DNA from: Nautilus pompilius
Lineage: Eukaryota; Mollusca; Cephalopoda; Nautilida; Nautilidae
Assembly: GCA_018389105.1 (NCBI GenBank)
Contig: JACATO010002730.1
Location: 1,284,501-1,348,500 of the forward strand
DNA length: 64,000 bases
Reading direction: 5' to 3'
Of the stretch, positions 26,739 to 41,101 are shown in pieces; position 1 is the stretch's first letter, and each line of letters begins with the position of its first letter. The position numbers and the translations under genes were made by a program. The notes beneath the pieces are model-generated. The model made no database searches and had not been told where the DNA came from. It saw only the letters and a program-made list of their open reading frames with translations.

Positions 26739-28816
26739 TTTAATATCTTTTGTGATTTTATAAAACTTCTGTTCTGTATGTTTACTCTATGTTTTTTGTG
26801 CTTGGCAAGAACACAAACATATATCCCATCCAACTATTGTAAGTCAAATATAATGGAACGTAAGTTGACACTAAATGTAGCCATACACAGTCAAAAGCCA
26901 ATATAATACCGCAGGAAGTTTCTTACGTACATATCGATTTTCTTTCGTTGTTTTTTAAACAAAAGAAAGTGAACATAAGTTTCTCTAACTTGACTAGAGG
27001 CCCTTTTGTGCCTCCTAGATACATGCAAAAATTGATCAAATCCTTCCTACCGCGACAAAAGCTTAAACTTTTCGTTATTCCATTTTTTTCAATCACCATC
27101 GCTGAGTTTCATTTATCATTAGCATGACAAACTCATTTTAATTAGTTCGGACTGTGAGCAATTGTCGCCTTTTCTGGAACATTACTAACCGAACACGACA
27201 ACATTGGTCGCTTAATTAAGACCGCAATAAAGCAACGTGTTCCTAGTTCTCCACGAGGCAAATGCTATCACGGATACATGCTCTGAGGAAAACAACCAAA
27301 AGGGTTTAACAAGAACTTAGTCAAATCCCAGGGCATAGCGATCTCATTCCTTGCTATTATTTTCTTGTTACGCATGTGTGGCTTGAAGAAGACAAATAAT
27401 TGCTTCTTCATATATATATATTGATCTGTGTATTGAACAGTCGCTGACTTCATGTGGAGCTCGAAATCTCTAGAAATGCTTGGATATCGGTGAAATTCTC
27501 AGAATGTTTTATCTTAGTGAAATGGACAAATAGTTTATTCTAAATTAAGTTTAAGAAAATTAGAGATCTTTTAAAATTAGATATTATTTTAATATCATTA
27601 CATTGGAAGTCAAATGCACTTGATAAATATGCTGTATGAAATAACTTGCAGATATACAAAGTTTTTATCAATAAAGAAGTTAGTGAGATCTATAATGGAG
27701 TAATCTACCACAAAAAATAAAGAAAAGGAATGGTAAAATTAAATAATATGAAGCAGATAAATGGAAATAAAGATTAAATACACGCCTTAAAATTATCTTA
27801 ATGAAAAAATTACGTTGTGAATGATTTAAAATCATCTGTAACACTCTATTTCCGAAATGTAACTTTGTATCCTGGCAAATCATTAGCGAACATACAATAA
27901 TACGATACAGACGTTCTCTTAAAAGGAACTTATTTTAAATCTCACTATGGGTCACGTAGAAACGAACCCCGTTACGGCATATGGCTCAAAAAAATTTTAA
28001 AGCAATGCAATATTATGGGTTGTTATTTTTCAGTAAGCCTAAATAAATGTTGGAACTAATTCATCAAATTAAAAAAGACTTGCATTAACGTAAACCACAG
28101 CTTGTGCCATTAATCATTAGGGTATAATACATGACCAGATACGGTTTAATGTATGCAAAAGAAGCCATAAGAACGATGTTAATAAGAGAAAAAAGTTTGT
28201 ATGATGTTTGTTCAGTCTTTATGAAACTTGTAGTCATGAACATATTACCATTTACAGACTAGGCTGTTCATGGTATACAAGGCTCCAAAGAATAAAGTTA
28301 AAGGCATCCATTCTTATTCTGAAACTAGAAGCTACAAACCAAAACGGTGCTTTATCAACTAACTTACCGCTGTAATAAGATAAATTTCATACATATTTAA
28401 TAAATAAGTTTATTTCATTATTACTGTTTTCTATTTAAAAATGTAGTGTACAATTTTACCTCAGATTCTGCCTACTAGCAGTCAGATGAAGACCGTCACT
28501 TCAGTGCGAAACTAATAATTGTCAAGAATAGTTGTTCAGTACTGTCGTTAATAATTCTCTCACCAAGGTCCTGTGTATTTTGTCTTAGACCACGTGGACT
28601 GTTTAACAACTATTAATTGTATATCCCTATTTTTATTTTGTATATTTATATTTTTACACTTTCTAACATGAGTGAAATGTATTCGGGTTTAAACGCAACT
28701 CGCCGGGGGTGCAGTTTTTTCTTTTTTTCATTATTGGACGAACAATAAATAAAGGCCTTCAATGGTTAAGCGTTTCCAATAAAACATAGAAGTTTTCCAA
28801 CTTCTAATTGTTTTAG
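26739..28816. other. Non-coding DNA
   Basis: No supported gene. About 26990-27290 is a unique, repeat-free block with homeodomain-like TAAT cores (TTAATTAG near 27138, CTTAATTAAG near 27211), which could be a regulatory element. Confidence 0.45.
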
Positions 28817-28843
28817 TATATATATATATATATATATATATAT
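28817..28843. repeat. (TA)n microsatellite
   Basis: Thirteen TA units. Confidence 0.9.
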
Positions 28844-28958
28844 CAGGGATTATTATACATATTTAATTTCACAGAAGGATTTAGTTTTGTTTTTCTTGGA
28901 ATTATAAAATTAACTAATGGAATAAGAGTTACGTGAGCAAAATCCAGGATTTTCCATG

Positions 28959-28960
<2 letters not shown>

Positions 28961-29019
<59 letters not shown>

Positions 29020-29042
29020 TAATAATAATAATAATAATAATA

Positions 29043-29073
<31 letters not shown>
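28961..29073. repeat. (AAT)n microsatellite
   Basis: About 113 bp of AAT units with two slips (near 29020 and 29042). Confidence 0.95.
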
Positions 29074-29074
<1 letters not shown>

Positions 29075-32000
29075 ATTATCATTGACCTCGATTTATTAAA
29101 AAGGATGCCTAATATCTATCTAGCATAAGAATAGTACATTTATGACAAATTTAATAGCATGCTACATTACTATGATATTATCAAACAGTGATAATTTGTA
29201 TAATATATATTTAATTTTCTCATAATTTCATAATATATATTTTAATTCTGGCAAAAAATCTAGAGCTATTTTGTTAATAATATTGCATGTCCCCCGTAAT
29301 CTAAATAAAAATTTTTAATTAGATGTTTGTTGAGTGAAAAATATATTTAAAGCTAATAAGGGAGCATATGTACATATAATAAAAAAAATAAATAAAGGGA
29401 ATTGGTTTAGGCATTGGCCAAGGAAGAATAAGCTAATAGAAGAGATGGAAAACAGGTGGAAGAAAGCTAAGGAAGCCAGCTGTACATCTGCCAGCATGTC
29501 AAAACGAAGACTTCTCGTTTCATTCTACATTAACTGAGGCATGACGCTGGCTTAATATTTCTATTCTCTTTTGAAGTTAGTATTCTTTTTTATTCAGTCT
29601 AAATATTTGCTTTTGCATTATTTTTTTCTTTTTTCAGTAAATGTGTATTTTCTTTCTCTGCATTAAAAAAATTTTATATCTATATTGCTGGCAAGTGAGT
29701 CACTCGGCCAAAACGGATGCCATTTTTTTCCAGTAAAGCGATTTATATTGATGTTTCTGCTCGCTTATCTTTAATTATTATAAAGGAAAAAAATACATAT
29801 ATATATATGACGCAGCACGCTTGTTACGATAGATTGAAAATAATATTGAAGTTTCATTATCAAATGTTGTACTGCACGTAAAAAAATATATTCAAAGTTT
29901 CGCATCTTATTGGCTGGATCCATATGACCATAAGGTATAAAAAATGATTCCTTATTTCATCTTTAATATTGGCCATAAGGAATTAAAAGACACTTCTTAA
30001 GCGATATTATTTTTGTGACAGTATGAAAGATATCAAACGTATTGTATATATAACCGTAAACATTGTCTTTTGGGTTTTTAATCACTCATTAAAAATGATA
30101 TGTCTCGTCTAAGAATAGATTTTTATTTGAAGTTATATAATATACTATGATTTATTTGATCTCTCCGATAAACATGAAGTTTGTATGCGAATTGTTTAGT
30201 TGATGTATTATTCTAGAAGATGCTGCGTGTCGCTTTTGCTTTAGTGTTTACTCCTGTACACTTTACCTTAAACCTTTATTTGATGAATACCTTAAAAATA
30301 CAGTCTTTATAAGTCGGATGGCCCAAGACCAACCGCCTTGACAATGATGAGATAGATGCGTAATGACACAGCGCCATGAAAAGAAATAATACTTTTTTTT
30401 TTAAGATAAGTGGTCTTTTAGAAGCAGAAGGATGAGATTGCCATAAAATAGTATTTATGCATTTAAAATGCTACCTGCGTGTTTTCACAAGATTTAACTT
30501 TTAATATAATAAAAACATTCTATCAATCGAACTGTTTAACAAACACATAAAATTAATAGTCTTGTTAATGCTGTAAACTTAAATTTATTAATATCACAAA
30601 TATAATTCCATGAGAGGTAGTACTATCTTAATATTTGTATTTGGTGTCGCAAAAGCCGCACGATTTCACGATTTATCTTGTCGTTCACACAACAATGACG
30701 TCATTATGTTTTACTAGAACCTGATTACTTGCAACGGATCTCAAAGAGAACATTCAGATTTGTCATGAGATGCGATAGCCTTCGTGGCAGTGTGAAGTCT
30801 ATTAATCCAAGCGTGACTGCTGAAGCTGGTCTCTAGTTTGAAATATCATGCAGTAGTATCGATTTCTTAGTTGCTTGTTTTTTCTCCAAAATTTGTGAGA
30901 GGTTGATGATAGACACACACAGCTACATATGTTGGCTAGAGTCAAATTTTAACTCATTACAAATTAAATTTTTTCTTTTATGTATTCTTTATTTTCATAC
31001 TTTTTATCTATCAACAAAAATAATCATTTTATCATATGAAGTAAAATAATTAATTATTTAAACAAAGAAGAGAGAAAAAAACAGTTGGGTACAATTTTAC
31101 ATCGTAGTATTATTTATTTAGTTTTAAATATAATGGTACAACTCATTATAAGATTTCATAGCACTTGATTGAAATATGTCTTGAATAATTTGGAAAACAG
31201 TGTTAAAAAACGTCTCTGAAAGGATATTGCTGTTTGAATATTATAAACGTGAGCGAAGTTCCACGCTTATGTGATACGAATGTCTCTGTGCGCAGTTTAT
31301 GCTTTGGCTGGCAAATAATGTACATGCTTCAAGTTATTTGTTTGTTTATTTACATGTTCGTCTACTTTGAACAATTTTAAAGAAATTGTTACAAAGAAAT
31401 AATATAATTTATGTAAAAGTATCGGTCACATTTTAATTGCACCTTCCAAAAATATATGCCTTGAGTGAATTTGCGCTCAATAATATAAATAGAATTATAT
31501 TATATTTGAACTCGTTTAAATTTAATTAATTGGAATTGTTTTTCTACTTTGGTTTCCAATTCTTTTTTTTTCTTTTTGAAAAAAAATTCTCTACTTTAAT
31601 AAATTGGGAAATAAATAGAATAAATTGTAACTAATTAATTTACATTGATTTGCAATAAAACATTTAAAAATATTTTTTGCATTTATATGATTGAAATATT
31701 TGCATTACCATTTAAAGAAAAATAAAAGTAACATTATTTTTAAAATTTGTTTTAATATTAATATCCATGTTTAAAATACATGTAACATAAGCGCCACAAT
31801 AATAAGTAATATCTGACAAAATTATTAATGAGGTGTATCGCACTACATTAAAATAAACTAGTATTTTTAAGTCCAATTAATGTCACGCAAAATCAAATAT
31901 TTGTATGTACACTAACGGTTAAAATTATTGAAATACCAATAACATATCCTGTTTTAAACAGAAGTTATTTGGTAAATTGTTCAATGTTAGCACAGAGAGT

Positions 32001-35000
32001 CAGTCACAAGTCCACTGAGCTCCTAATAACTTCATTTAATTTTTTTGTTGCAAAGGTTTCTTATGCACATACATCTGATTTCGGTCGCTATGGATTTCAA
32101 CTGTTATCATTCCTGCTATTGTGGTACAAGAACACAGGATTCCCTCTGAAACTAACACATCTGCTCTTGTTGAAATGACTGCTGCAGGTTCTGCTGACAC
32201 ATTTGTGCATATTATACTACAGAACCGTGTGTACGTAACGCAAGGCTCTTTTCTGTATTCCAAATTGAATAACGGCGGGTAAATGAAAATTGGCAACGTG
32301 AGGTTGCAAGTGGTATAATACTCGTCACAAGTTTGAATCTAATTGCAACACTAAAATGTATTCAGTAATATTGTGCAGACTACTTTGTAATATGCATATA
32401 AGTAATAAAAGGTTTATTTTGTATAGCGTTTTCCAAAGAATACTTTGTGAAATATACGAGATATTTTGATCTGTAGTCAATGTGATTGAAAGTTTGTTTC
32501 CTAACGTGTTTTTAAAATAAAAAAAACTTTAGCAAATGCTTGTATTATTGCTCTTTCTGGCTCTCTTGTATTTAAAATTGTTAAAATAAATAGGTATAAT
32601 ACCTAAAATATTATATCACATCCCTACACTGAATTAGTAGTGTTTTAACTAGCATCTAATAGGCGCACACAATTATTTGACATGGTATCACTATCCAAAG
32701 TATACAAGCTAAACTAGTATTTTCTAAATAAGGAGGAAGATTTTCTTAATCAAATGTATTGTCCGAAAGAAAGTCCAAGCATGAATAGCATTGAACAATT
32801 ATTGCGACATATAGATTGAAACATGTCAAAAGAGCACCAATAAATGTTCTTTAACAAACGGACATAATATACAACAATACTCTACTGAATAATATCACTA
32901 AAATTTGTCCATCAGAATGAACAAAAGAGATGAAAAGTACGGTCGAGTAAATTTGATTCACACAAAGTTGTGATTAATAATAGTTATTAAATAGGTTAAT
33001 TTATGATTATTTATTAAAAATCTTTCTTATTATAATTGATGTTACCAATGCTGATTTTGTTATCATCTTATACGAAATTTTTCATAATTTGTTCATTATT
33101 TTATGGTGATATATTTTTAACTATTCAATTGTTTCTTTAATAATCTTGTTTTTCCATTTAATTATGGTAATATACATGAAAAATTGTGCTCACGAAGTTA
33201 TTAAAGAAGATTTTCCCTAACTTACATAATGCACCTCTATTCTCCATCTACATCTATCAATGAGGAACTTTTGTTTTCTCTTCAGGAGAAGCTATACCTC
33301 TTACACCCCGGATTATTTCTTCATGGAGGATAATTTAATATGTCCCATTCTATTCAAAATTCGGATGGGAGATATATCTCCTGCGGGCAAGGAAGGCTCA
33401 TTATGAAAAAGAAAGAAAGAAAAAGCATTTCACAAACATTTATTGAAAATCTCAGTCCGACCTCATTTCAAGACGAATGCATATTTATATAGCAGCATGA
33501 AAATTTCCGCGAGACAGCAGCTATAATACAATTTTGCAAAACAATCTCACAGAATTCATGACATTCTGGATGATCGTGTAAGGAGACAACAGATAATTGT
33601 TCAGAGAAAATATAAATATAATAAATCAGATATATAAATTTGTGTATTTATTAATCTCTTTACTAGCTTTTAACTAATATAAAGTAGCAATATTATTTAT
33701 AATTTGACCAGTAATTATGATATATATTATTTGAAAGAAATTAAAACATTCGCTTCGCTTAGCCTTTGTCAGAATATATAAGAATATACATATGCACATG
33801 TTTCCTGTACTGTATATTTTGTAGGAATATAGTAGAAATAATGTAAATATTCATTATGCATGTTTTCTCTCTCTCACACACACACATATATATATAAACG
33901 ACAAATTGAATGACATGCCAACACATAATTTGAACAACTGGCTATTTCCTATGAGAATGCTATGCTGTCAAACAAAAATAATTACAAGCATTATCCACCC
34001 ATAGTAAATAAAACGTCAACGAACGGCAAGTAAATATCCAGATTTGTCTGGACTTCTCTTGTCTCAAAACCAGGACTTACTCAGCGCTCAGATATTTATT
34101 GTTGCTTTTATTTGCAGTTAAAACTGAGCTGTGTGTATGCCTTATTATGCAAGAGGCAAAAATAAATTATACTGAAAAAAAAATTTTTTTGTATATCATT
34201 GAGTATTGGCTAAACATTTATATAGAAGGACATTTTGCAAAACAGAACGATTTTTCAAATACAAAGTAACCAAAATAATTCGGATAAAACTTGCTTTAAA
34301 ATGATAATATTAACACTAAAATTTAAAATTATCTTATTTGCTATCGTACATGCCCTGACCTACTCGGCTAAGCTAGCATGAGTATATTCTTTTCAACTAT
34401 ACGCAAATATTTTTCCTATATATATATGGTGTTTAACCAAAATATAAATCTTGGTTAGGACTGTCATGAGTTCACATCTATTAGTTTACTGAAAAATTAA
34501 GTTAGATGCAGATTTCTTATATACGCTCCACTAAAATGTGGAGGTATAAAATCAGAATTTTCTTGAACCACTGATAGTTATATATCGTTTTTCTGCATAC
34601 TGCTCTGATCTTCTCCATTTGGAAATAACTCAAAGTTTTCAATTAAACCCGCACAGAACAGTATCGACACCGAATCCTTAATATTGCCAGCCAGTAAATG
34701 ATAATGAAGGCAATGCAGTTGTAGACACTTTTCATTTTTTTTTTCTTTCTGAATTTTAATAATGTCATGTGTATCACTGTTGAACCCCCAATGTCATATC
34801 CGATTGATTCAAGCCTTTGATTTGAAGGATTTCAAAATATTTGCTCAGAATGGAGTATTATGATTGAGCGAGACGACAGCCAAAATGCAATACACGAATA
34901 CCATCAAGGTCCAACTTTTATTAAAATGTTGAACAATCTCGTAAAACTGTTCAAGTAGATTTTCTGAAAGGATTTTTTCATGACAAAATTATTATAATTT

Positions 35001-36279
35001 TTAACTAAATTTAATTTTAAGGACTCTATAGTATTTATTTGTTTATCTCTTTTGTATACTGTTCATTTAGGTCTTATTTATTTCATCCAAAAAACGCTTT
35101 AATTTATAATATGATTTAAATCTACACTATTAAGAATAATAATTCGTTAAATTCGTTATTTTGTGTTATTATTTATTTACATGTATTTCACCAAAATATT
35201 CAGCTAATCATTAATATTTGCTATCCAGAATTTTGGTTAATGCTCGTCGCAATGACAAATTAAAATTTTTCTGCAGAACTCTTTATTGGAATTAGCAAAG
35301 CGATAAACATGAGATGTACAATATTCAAACATTCCCACTAAAAGTTATTCTTATGGAAACTGAGCCGCACATGATATGCCATCATAGGCCTACTCTACCT
35401 CAATCTGTTATGTACTCTCCAGCAGGACAATATGCAACTTCAACTGCTATTGTGTAGTTGTTATATACTATACCGCCCATCTCGATTCTAGTATCTTGGC
35501 AACCCATGAAAGCTACTGCTTAGTTTAGAGAGAATTTATTGTGTTTTAGTAAAAAATAATAATTTCTTTTAACATGGATTGCCATTGTTATTGGATGCGA
35601 TATAAAATGATGCGTTATTAATGAACAGATATATTTAGACAAATCCTACCTTTTTATAATAAAAAAATGATTACTGATATCGAATCCTACTAATGCAAAG
35701 ATATGTAACAATTCCTCTTGCCTCCACTATGCTCCTTTTCAATGATAGAATAAATTAGTTAACCAATCATTATGACGTCGGGTGATTTCGTGCTACATCA
35801 GTTGCTTTAAAAATAAAATGTATGCATATTTTATTAATTTAATTTTGCATAAAGATGATCGTGCGAGTGGCTATGTTAAAACTTCAAGCCTAAGAGAGTG
35901 GGCCATGAAACGTGTAGAAGGATGCTTAAAAATATATAAATTTAGGTGAAAATTATCATATTTTAAAGTCAATTTAATGCTGAATAACAGCCTTGACGGT
36001 TTTTAATCCAAGAGCATTAACGCGCTATTGAAGTTTGAAATTGCAATAAACAGAACAAAATTTTATTATTTTGTTGGAAAACAAGCAATTAATAAAATTA
36101 CCGATGCATAGTTAAATTAATAATTTTTTAAAAGAATTTAAAGCTACTAACAACTTTCGAATATCCTGAATAACTCTAATTTAAAAAAAAAATCATATAT
36201 ATTATGATAAGTTCAAAAAGATTAAAATGAATACAATTATATACGTAAAAACGAGATATGAAATTGTGTTTTTGTTTTA
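29074..36279. other. AT-rich non-coding DNA
   Basis: Seven kilobases without any supported gene. It contains short TA and CT/CA tracts (29795-29809, 33866-33896) and one full CRE-like palindrome TGACGTCA at 30696-30703. Short frames on both strands (for example 31969-32178 and 32036-32296) are within chance length. Confidence 0.5.
33866..33896. repeat. (CT)n(CA)n(TA)n compound microsatellite
   Basis: Short CT, CA and TA tracts follow one another without interruption. Confidence 0.85.
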
Positions 36280-36439
36280 AAATCTGGAATCAATACCTGT
36301 GGATGCGTCCCGTGCACTTCATCCCACAAAGAGCAATAATTATCCATTACGCTTGATTTTATTTGCGACCAGATACTCGATACTTCTTTCTGTCGATGTT
36401 GCAAGCCACAGGAAGTGACAGCGTGCACGCTGAAGATAT

Positions 36440-37207
36440 TTTGAGGCTATGGAGCGCCTCGACTGGTGGATTCAATTCAGCGAACAAAAGTTTATGCAAT
36501 TAAGCTACCTCCCAAATGACAAATGCCATTTTGATCTCTAACCACCCAGCCCGCTCCGCGATTGGTTTCACCGACTCAATCTGACGGTGTACGCTTTCCT
36601 TTTCGTCTTTTCTTTCTCCCACCACCGTCGACGCGTTCCTGCTTCAGCGACCTCGGCGGAGATTCGTCCGCGCCTGCTACTGATGATGGAGAGCCAAATA
36701 ATCTCAGAAAACCGTAATAGTCTCTAGCATTCGCAGCTGATGTGCTTAGTGGGTGAGTAGCAGCTTCTACCGCAACTGGAGAATATCGACTGTAGACTTG
36801 TGATTATAGACGGAGGTGATTATGAGTTAAGGAAGGAAAAGCAGACTGACTGTCACAATTAAATTGTATTGGCCGGCCGCAGGAATAGCTAGCGACAATT
36901 CCAGCTAGCGGTGAGCTCGGTTCTGTCAGTTGGGATAATCCCCCCTCCTCCCGTGACGCTTCACGCGGCTATTTTGGCCTTGTCTGCGGTTAGCGTGATT
37001 GAATGTCTTGGACCGCCACATGCTACAAAAAGAAAAGGAAAAAGAGCCCGGTATTTGGAACACTTATGCGCCTGTTACCCTGGGATAAACCAAACAACTC
37101 TAAGGATTTATGTTTAACGCGGTAAGAGAGGCTGTACACGCTTACCATCTGTACCAAGTTTCTCATCAAAGGAACACCAACTAGCGTTGAGGGCTTCAAA
37201 ACAAACT
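36440..37207 (+). promoter_or_regulatory. CpG-dense putative promoter and 5' leader
   Basis: The 120 bp from 36561 to 36680 alone contain 14 CpGs in a genome segment where CpG is rare. An inverted CCAAT box (ATTGG) lies at 36562-36566 and no TATA box is obvious, as in many CpG-type animal promoters. Further downstream are GGCCGGCC (about 36870) and a repeated AGCTAGCG (36887-36910). Two donor-like sites (GG|GTGAGT at 36753 and GCG|GTGAGC at 36911) could end alternative untranslated exons. Several short upstream ATGs occur, which could dampen translation unless spliced out. The region ends at the ATG of the signal-peptide exon. Confidence 0.45.
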
Positions 37208-37292
37208 ATGGCAGGTCCCATGTTCTCGTCGATTCTTATTCTTCTTGGACTGTATTTCTGTATCCGTGTCGAGATTGCTATGGCGTCAGGTG
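37208..37292 (+). CDS. Putative first coding exon with signal peptide (secreted or membrane protein)
   Basis: The ATG at 37208 has A at -3 and G at +4, a strong animal initiation context. The frame begins MAGPMFSSILILLGLYF, has a hydrophobic core of about 15 residues, and continues to ...EIAMASG, giving a plausible signal-peptidase site after AMA. After 28 codons plus one base the sequence reads G|GTGAGT, a near-consensus donor, so the exon would end in phase 1, the usual phase for signal-peptide exons. Without splicing, the frame reaches a stop nine codons later. It lies directly downstream of a CpG-dense promoter-like region. The gene family cannot be named from the leader alone. Later exons are not recognised in the window, which would fit the long introns of cephalopod genes. 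A chance reading frame is possible but less likely given the combined signals. Confidence 0.5.
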
Positions 37293-37430
37293 GTGAGTGT
37301 GTACTTGTTTATTGCTAGTTAACGCAGCATCACGTGTGGGCATTGTAGTTTACACTAGTATAAGTTTCCTACAGAATTCTGAAAGCTACATATATCTCTC
37401 TATAATGTTAAATTCGATAAAATAGCTCAG

Positions 37431-37440
37431 ATTATTATTA

Positions 37441-37515
<75 letters not shown>

Positions 37516-37560
37516 GTTGTTGTTTGTTGTTGTTGTTGTCGTCGTCGTCGTCATCGTCGT
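37431..37560. repeat. Compound (ATT)n(GTT)n(GTC)n array
   Basis: About 85 bp of ATT change into GTT units and then into GTC units, each step by one base in the repeat unit. It sits about 140 bp inside the putative first intron. Confidence 0.95.
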
Positions 37561-38031
37561 TTTTTTGTAAATATGCGATGATATTATATATCAGAGTTGG
37601 CTAGGAATTCTATACTCTAAAGACATCCTATTTCCATTAATTATAGTCAATGTGTTCTGTTAATTGTTGATTTTGAATTCATTATTTATACTTTTTCACA
37701 GATGGATTAGTAGATTATTGTGCCAAAGATTATAATAATTACAAATAATTACTTTCACGATGTAATAATAACATTATAAACATTTTCATACGGAAATTTT
37801 ACATTTAATAGCATAAACGTGTTACTGATACTTTATATATGTACAAAATTATATAAAGCGATAGAAGAGAAAAGACCAGTTAAGCCGACTATTCTAATTC
37901 AGTTTTTTCTTCTCTTTGTTGAAAACTTATAAATTTTGTTTCTATGCTATCTTTTAAAGAAAATCTAGTTTCAAAATATACGTGTATAGTGAATATAGTG
38001 AAATTAAGCATTATTTCCTGATTGTCTGCAA

Positions 38032-38085
38032 GCACACACACACCACACGCACACGCACGCACACAACGCACGCACACACGTGTGT
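38032..38085. repeat. (CA)n with CG variants
   Basis: An imperfect CA/CG alternating purine-pyrimidine tract of about 54 bp. Confidence 0.85.
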
Positions 38086-38203
38086 AAATAAGAACCTGCT
38101 TTCCATTTTTCGTTTTATTGTTGGTTTTCCTTTCATTACCAGTGTAAAATCCATCTGTATTTTAATGACTCATGCTAGAAGATAATTATAAAAATAGCTT
38201 ACT

Positions 38204-38227
38204 ATAATAATAATAATAATAATAATA

Positions 38228-38304
<77 letters not shown>

Positions 38305-38351
38305 TATAATAATATAATAATAATAATAATATAATAATATAATAATAATAG
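38204..38351. repeat. (AAT)n microsatellite
   Basis: About 148 bp of AAT units with many slips (AATAT, AAGAAT). Confidence 0.95.
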
Positions 38352-41101
38352 AATGGCGTTATGGTGAAATATTAGTCGAAGTTCTTAAAAGTAATGCAAA
38401 CAGCGGCATCATTCAATGCATTGCAAAATGCCTATTTTATTATCTATCATGCGAATTGTGAACATCACAAAATTTCTGAGATATTTCTCAATTTTTTTTT
38501 CATTATACTTGTATGCAACTAAAATATGAAATATAGTTTCGTTACTGCACACATAATGAGAAACATGCGCGCGCAAACAACAGCTTCATATCTGCAATGA
38601 TGTTCTGTAGATATATTTTCAAAAAATCAAGAAAAAATCACAATCATCAAGCTTGTTATTTAAAATCACTACAACTCGGAAATGCCTAAAACAATTATCT
38701 GTTTTATATAAATGTTGTTTTCATGCTGGGAAGAATGTTAAGCCAACCGTCAAGCTTTGCTCAATATGCTGATTTTGTGAAGATCTACATAAATGAAACT
38801 TGGATTTTGTTTTTAATTCAAATAAATCGCTTCTTTTTGGACAGACTCTCAAATTACTTTGCATCTACTACGGGATTTTTTATGCAGAGCATCTAATAGC
38901 TGTGAGATATGTAACGGAGTGACTATCGAAATGTAAAAACGACAAAAAATCAGCTTATCTGACGATAACCCAAACGTTTCTTTGTTTAACATCGACGCAG
39001 ACAGGATGATTAACTTATTACAAAGCAATGTCCAGAAATAAGATATCTGTAGAGGACAAGCTTATATGATTATAGTGCCTGGAAGTTAATTTCAGGATAT
39101 GTTTTCCGTTTGTGGATCTTTTCGGAGATGTGTATTTTACCAAAGTGTCTACTGTAATAGTCTTGTGAACATTTAAAAATCATAGTCTTGGTGTTGCTAT
39201 CATATGAATATTTCATGCATTACGCGCACAAGACAATATAATTTTATTTTTTATCGTATTAAATATAATCAACAGATTAAAAAATTAAAGGACTTTGAAA
39301 TTTTAAAAAAATCATAAACATTTATGTTAATAAGCAGAATTCATAATCTATAATTAAAAATTAACAAAATAACCCAAAAGCATAGCGATGCATGACGTAA
39401 TTTTAAAAATCTATATCTCATGGTCATTACCAGTTTCATTTGTAAAATATCTCTGTGCGAAACAATGCGTTATAATGCTTATAATACAAATAAATAAACT
39501 AGCAATATAATAAAAATGTTGAAATTATAATGTAAACAGTCCTATCTGAGTGGGTGTTGGTTTTATGCATGATTTCCCTTTAAATATCAAGCTGTCACCA
39601 GAGAAAGCGCTATTGCAACTGTTTCCAGTATTCAGTCTACATATTGGCAAGTGCACTGTTCAGAAGTACGTCTTTTAAAATTGAAACTACTATTTACTAC
39701 CAAAATACGAGATAAACATTGAATTATATACCTAATAATTATTTGAAATTACCTGATAATTAATAAACTAAACTGAATATTTTTTTTTAAATGAAATGTT
39801 TCATGATTTGTTACATTGTAGTTTCATTTTATTTCTAAATAGTATTTTCAGATTTATTATCACTTTATTGCCAAAGAATTATCAAATAAAACCAGGATGT
39901 TTATGGACATATGATAATTTGTATTAACTAAAATAATTTCTGAAAATTGTTAACGCATGTCACTAGTTACTTTTCGTATCTCAAGAAAAACAACAAAAAT
40001 ATACTAATTACACTTTTAAATAAACCGTAAATTAATTTGTAAAAGAAATGTTTTTGAGAGGCAATTATATTTTTTTCACAAATAAATAATATTTTTTTAA
40101 TAAAAAGAAAATAGATCGCCAACGACATTGCAATTTGATTCATTCTATAATCTCTTTAATATCTTTAACTTCATTCTATGATTTATTGGCTATATTATTT
40201 CTTAAAAAACTGAGTGCACGCCGAGAAGTTATGAGCAATAATTCATTTATAATGCTGTTAGACGATAACGTCATAGCATAGCAATGTGTGCGCCATGTAA
40301 ATTACGTGCAGCATAATGCGGCAGGTGCCCACGATGCCAACTATGATTAATGATACATACTTGATAGCGTAGTGGTGGTATCGTGTATCCTTTGCGCCTG
40401 TTGCTTAATTTGAAGTCGCACCTGCTATTGCTCTTCAAGATGTCAACAACAACAACAAAAAATCTGAAAGAAAATCAGCTTTCCTCTATAGATTTTAATG
40501 TAATTGAAAGATGTCTTCAAAACTTATCATAGCCAATATTTTTCGAATTATCCAGTGCTGCAGGGCTAAGCTTTACTGGTCTAATATGATCAATAACAGA
40601 AATGTACAGAAAGTGTTATTAAATTAAACAAGAGGACGAAACAGAGTGATTATTGTTGTCATAAATGTTACTTTTTCATAGAAGAGGTGGTACCAATATG
40701 CATATATATATTTCAACACAACTATGTAAATTATTTAGAAGCTGTTGTCTCAGCGTTTCTTTAAACCACGGAAATTAACCTTGTCGGAAACTATTTCCAA
40801 GCGGACTAACATTATAGTTTTATTTTAAAATAATTAAATAGTTGCTTTAGTGTTAATACATTTTTCTTTGTTCTCTTATTTAACAGTGCGCGTAATTGGT
40901 CACATGTAACGATAAAAAATAAGCATATTGGTTTAGATTAGAATATTTCATCTGAAAATTTGTTTATTACCAAAGTACAGTAAGAAAAGCTACCCTACAC
41001 CGGCGATAAATATCAAACAGTCTGCTCCATTTATATTCCTTTGACGATTTATAACAAGTAAAAACAAAGCTGTTGCTTGTACATTAAGGTCATTGCTGAA
41101 A

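Noticed and set aside
28843..29082. Poly-Tyr/Leu frame on minus
   Set aside because: It is a reading of the (AAT)n array at 28961-29073.
36911..37117. 68-codon frame upstream of the signal-peptide exon
   Set aside because: It begins with GTG, has no domain and lies in the likely leader; at most it is leader sequence.
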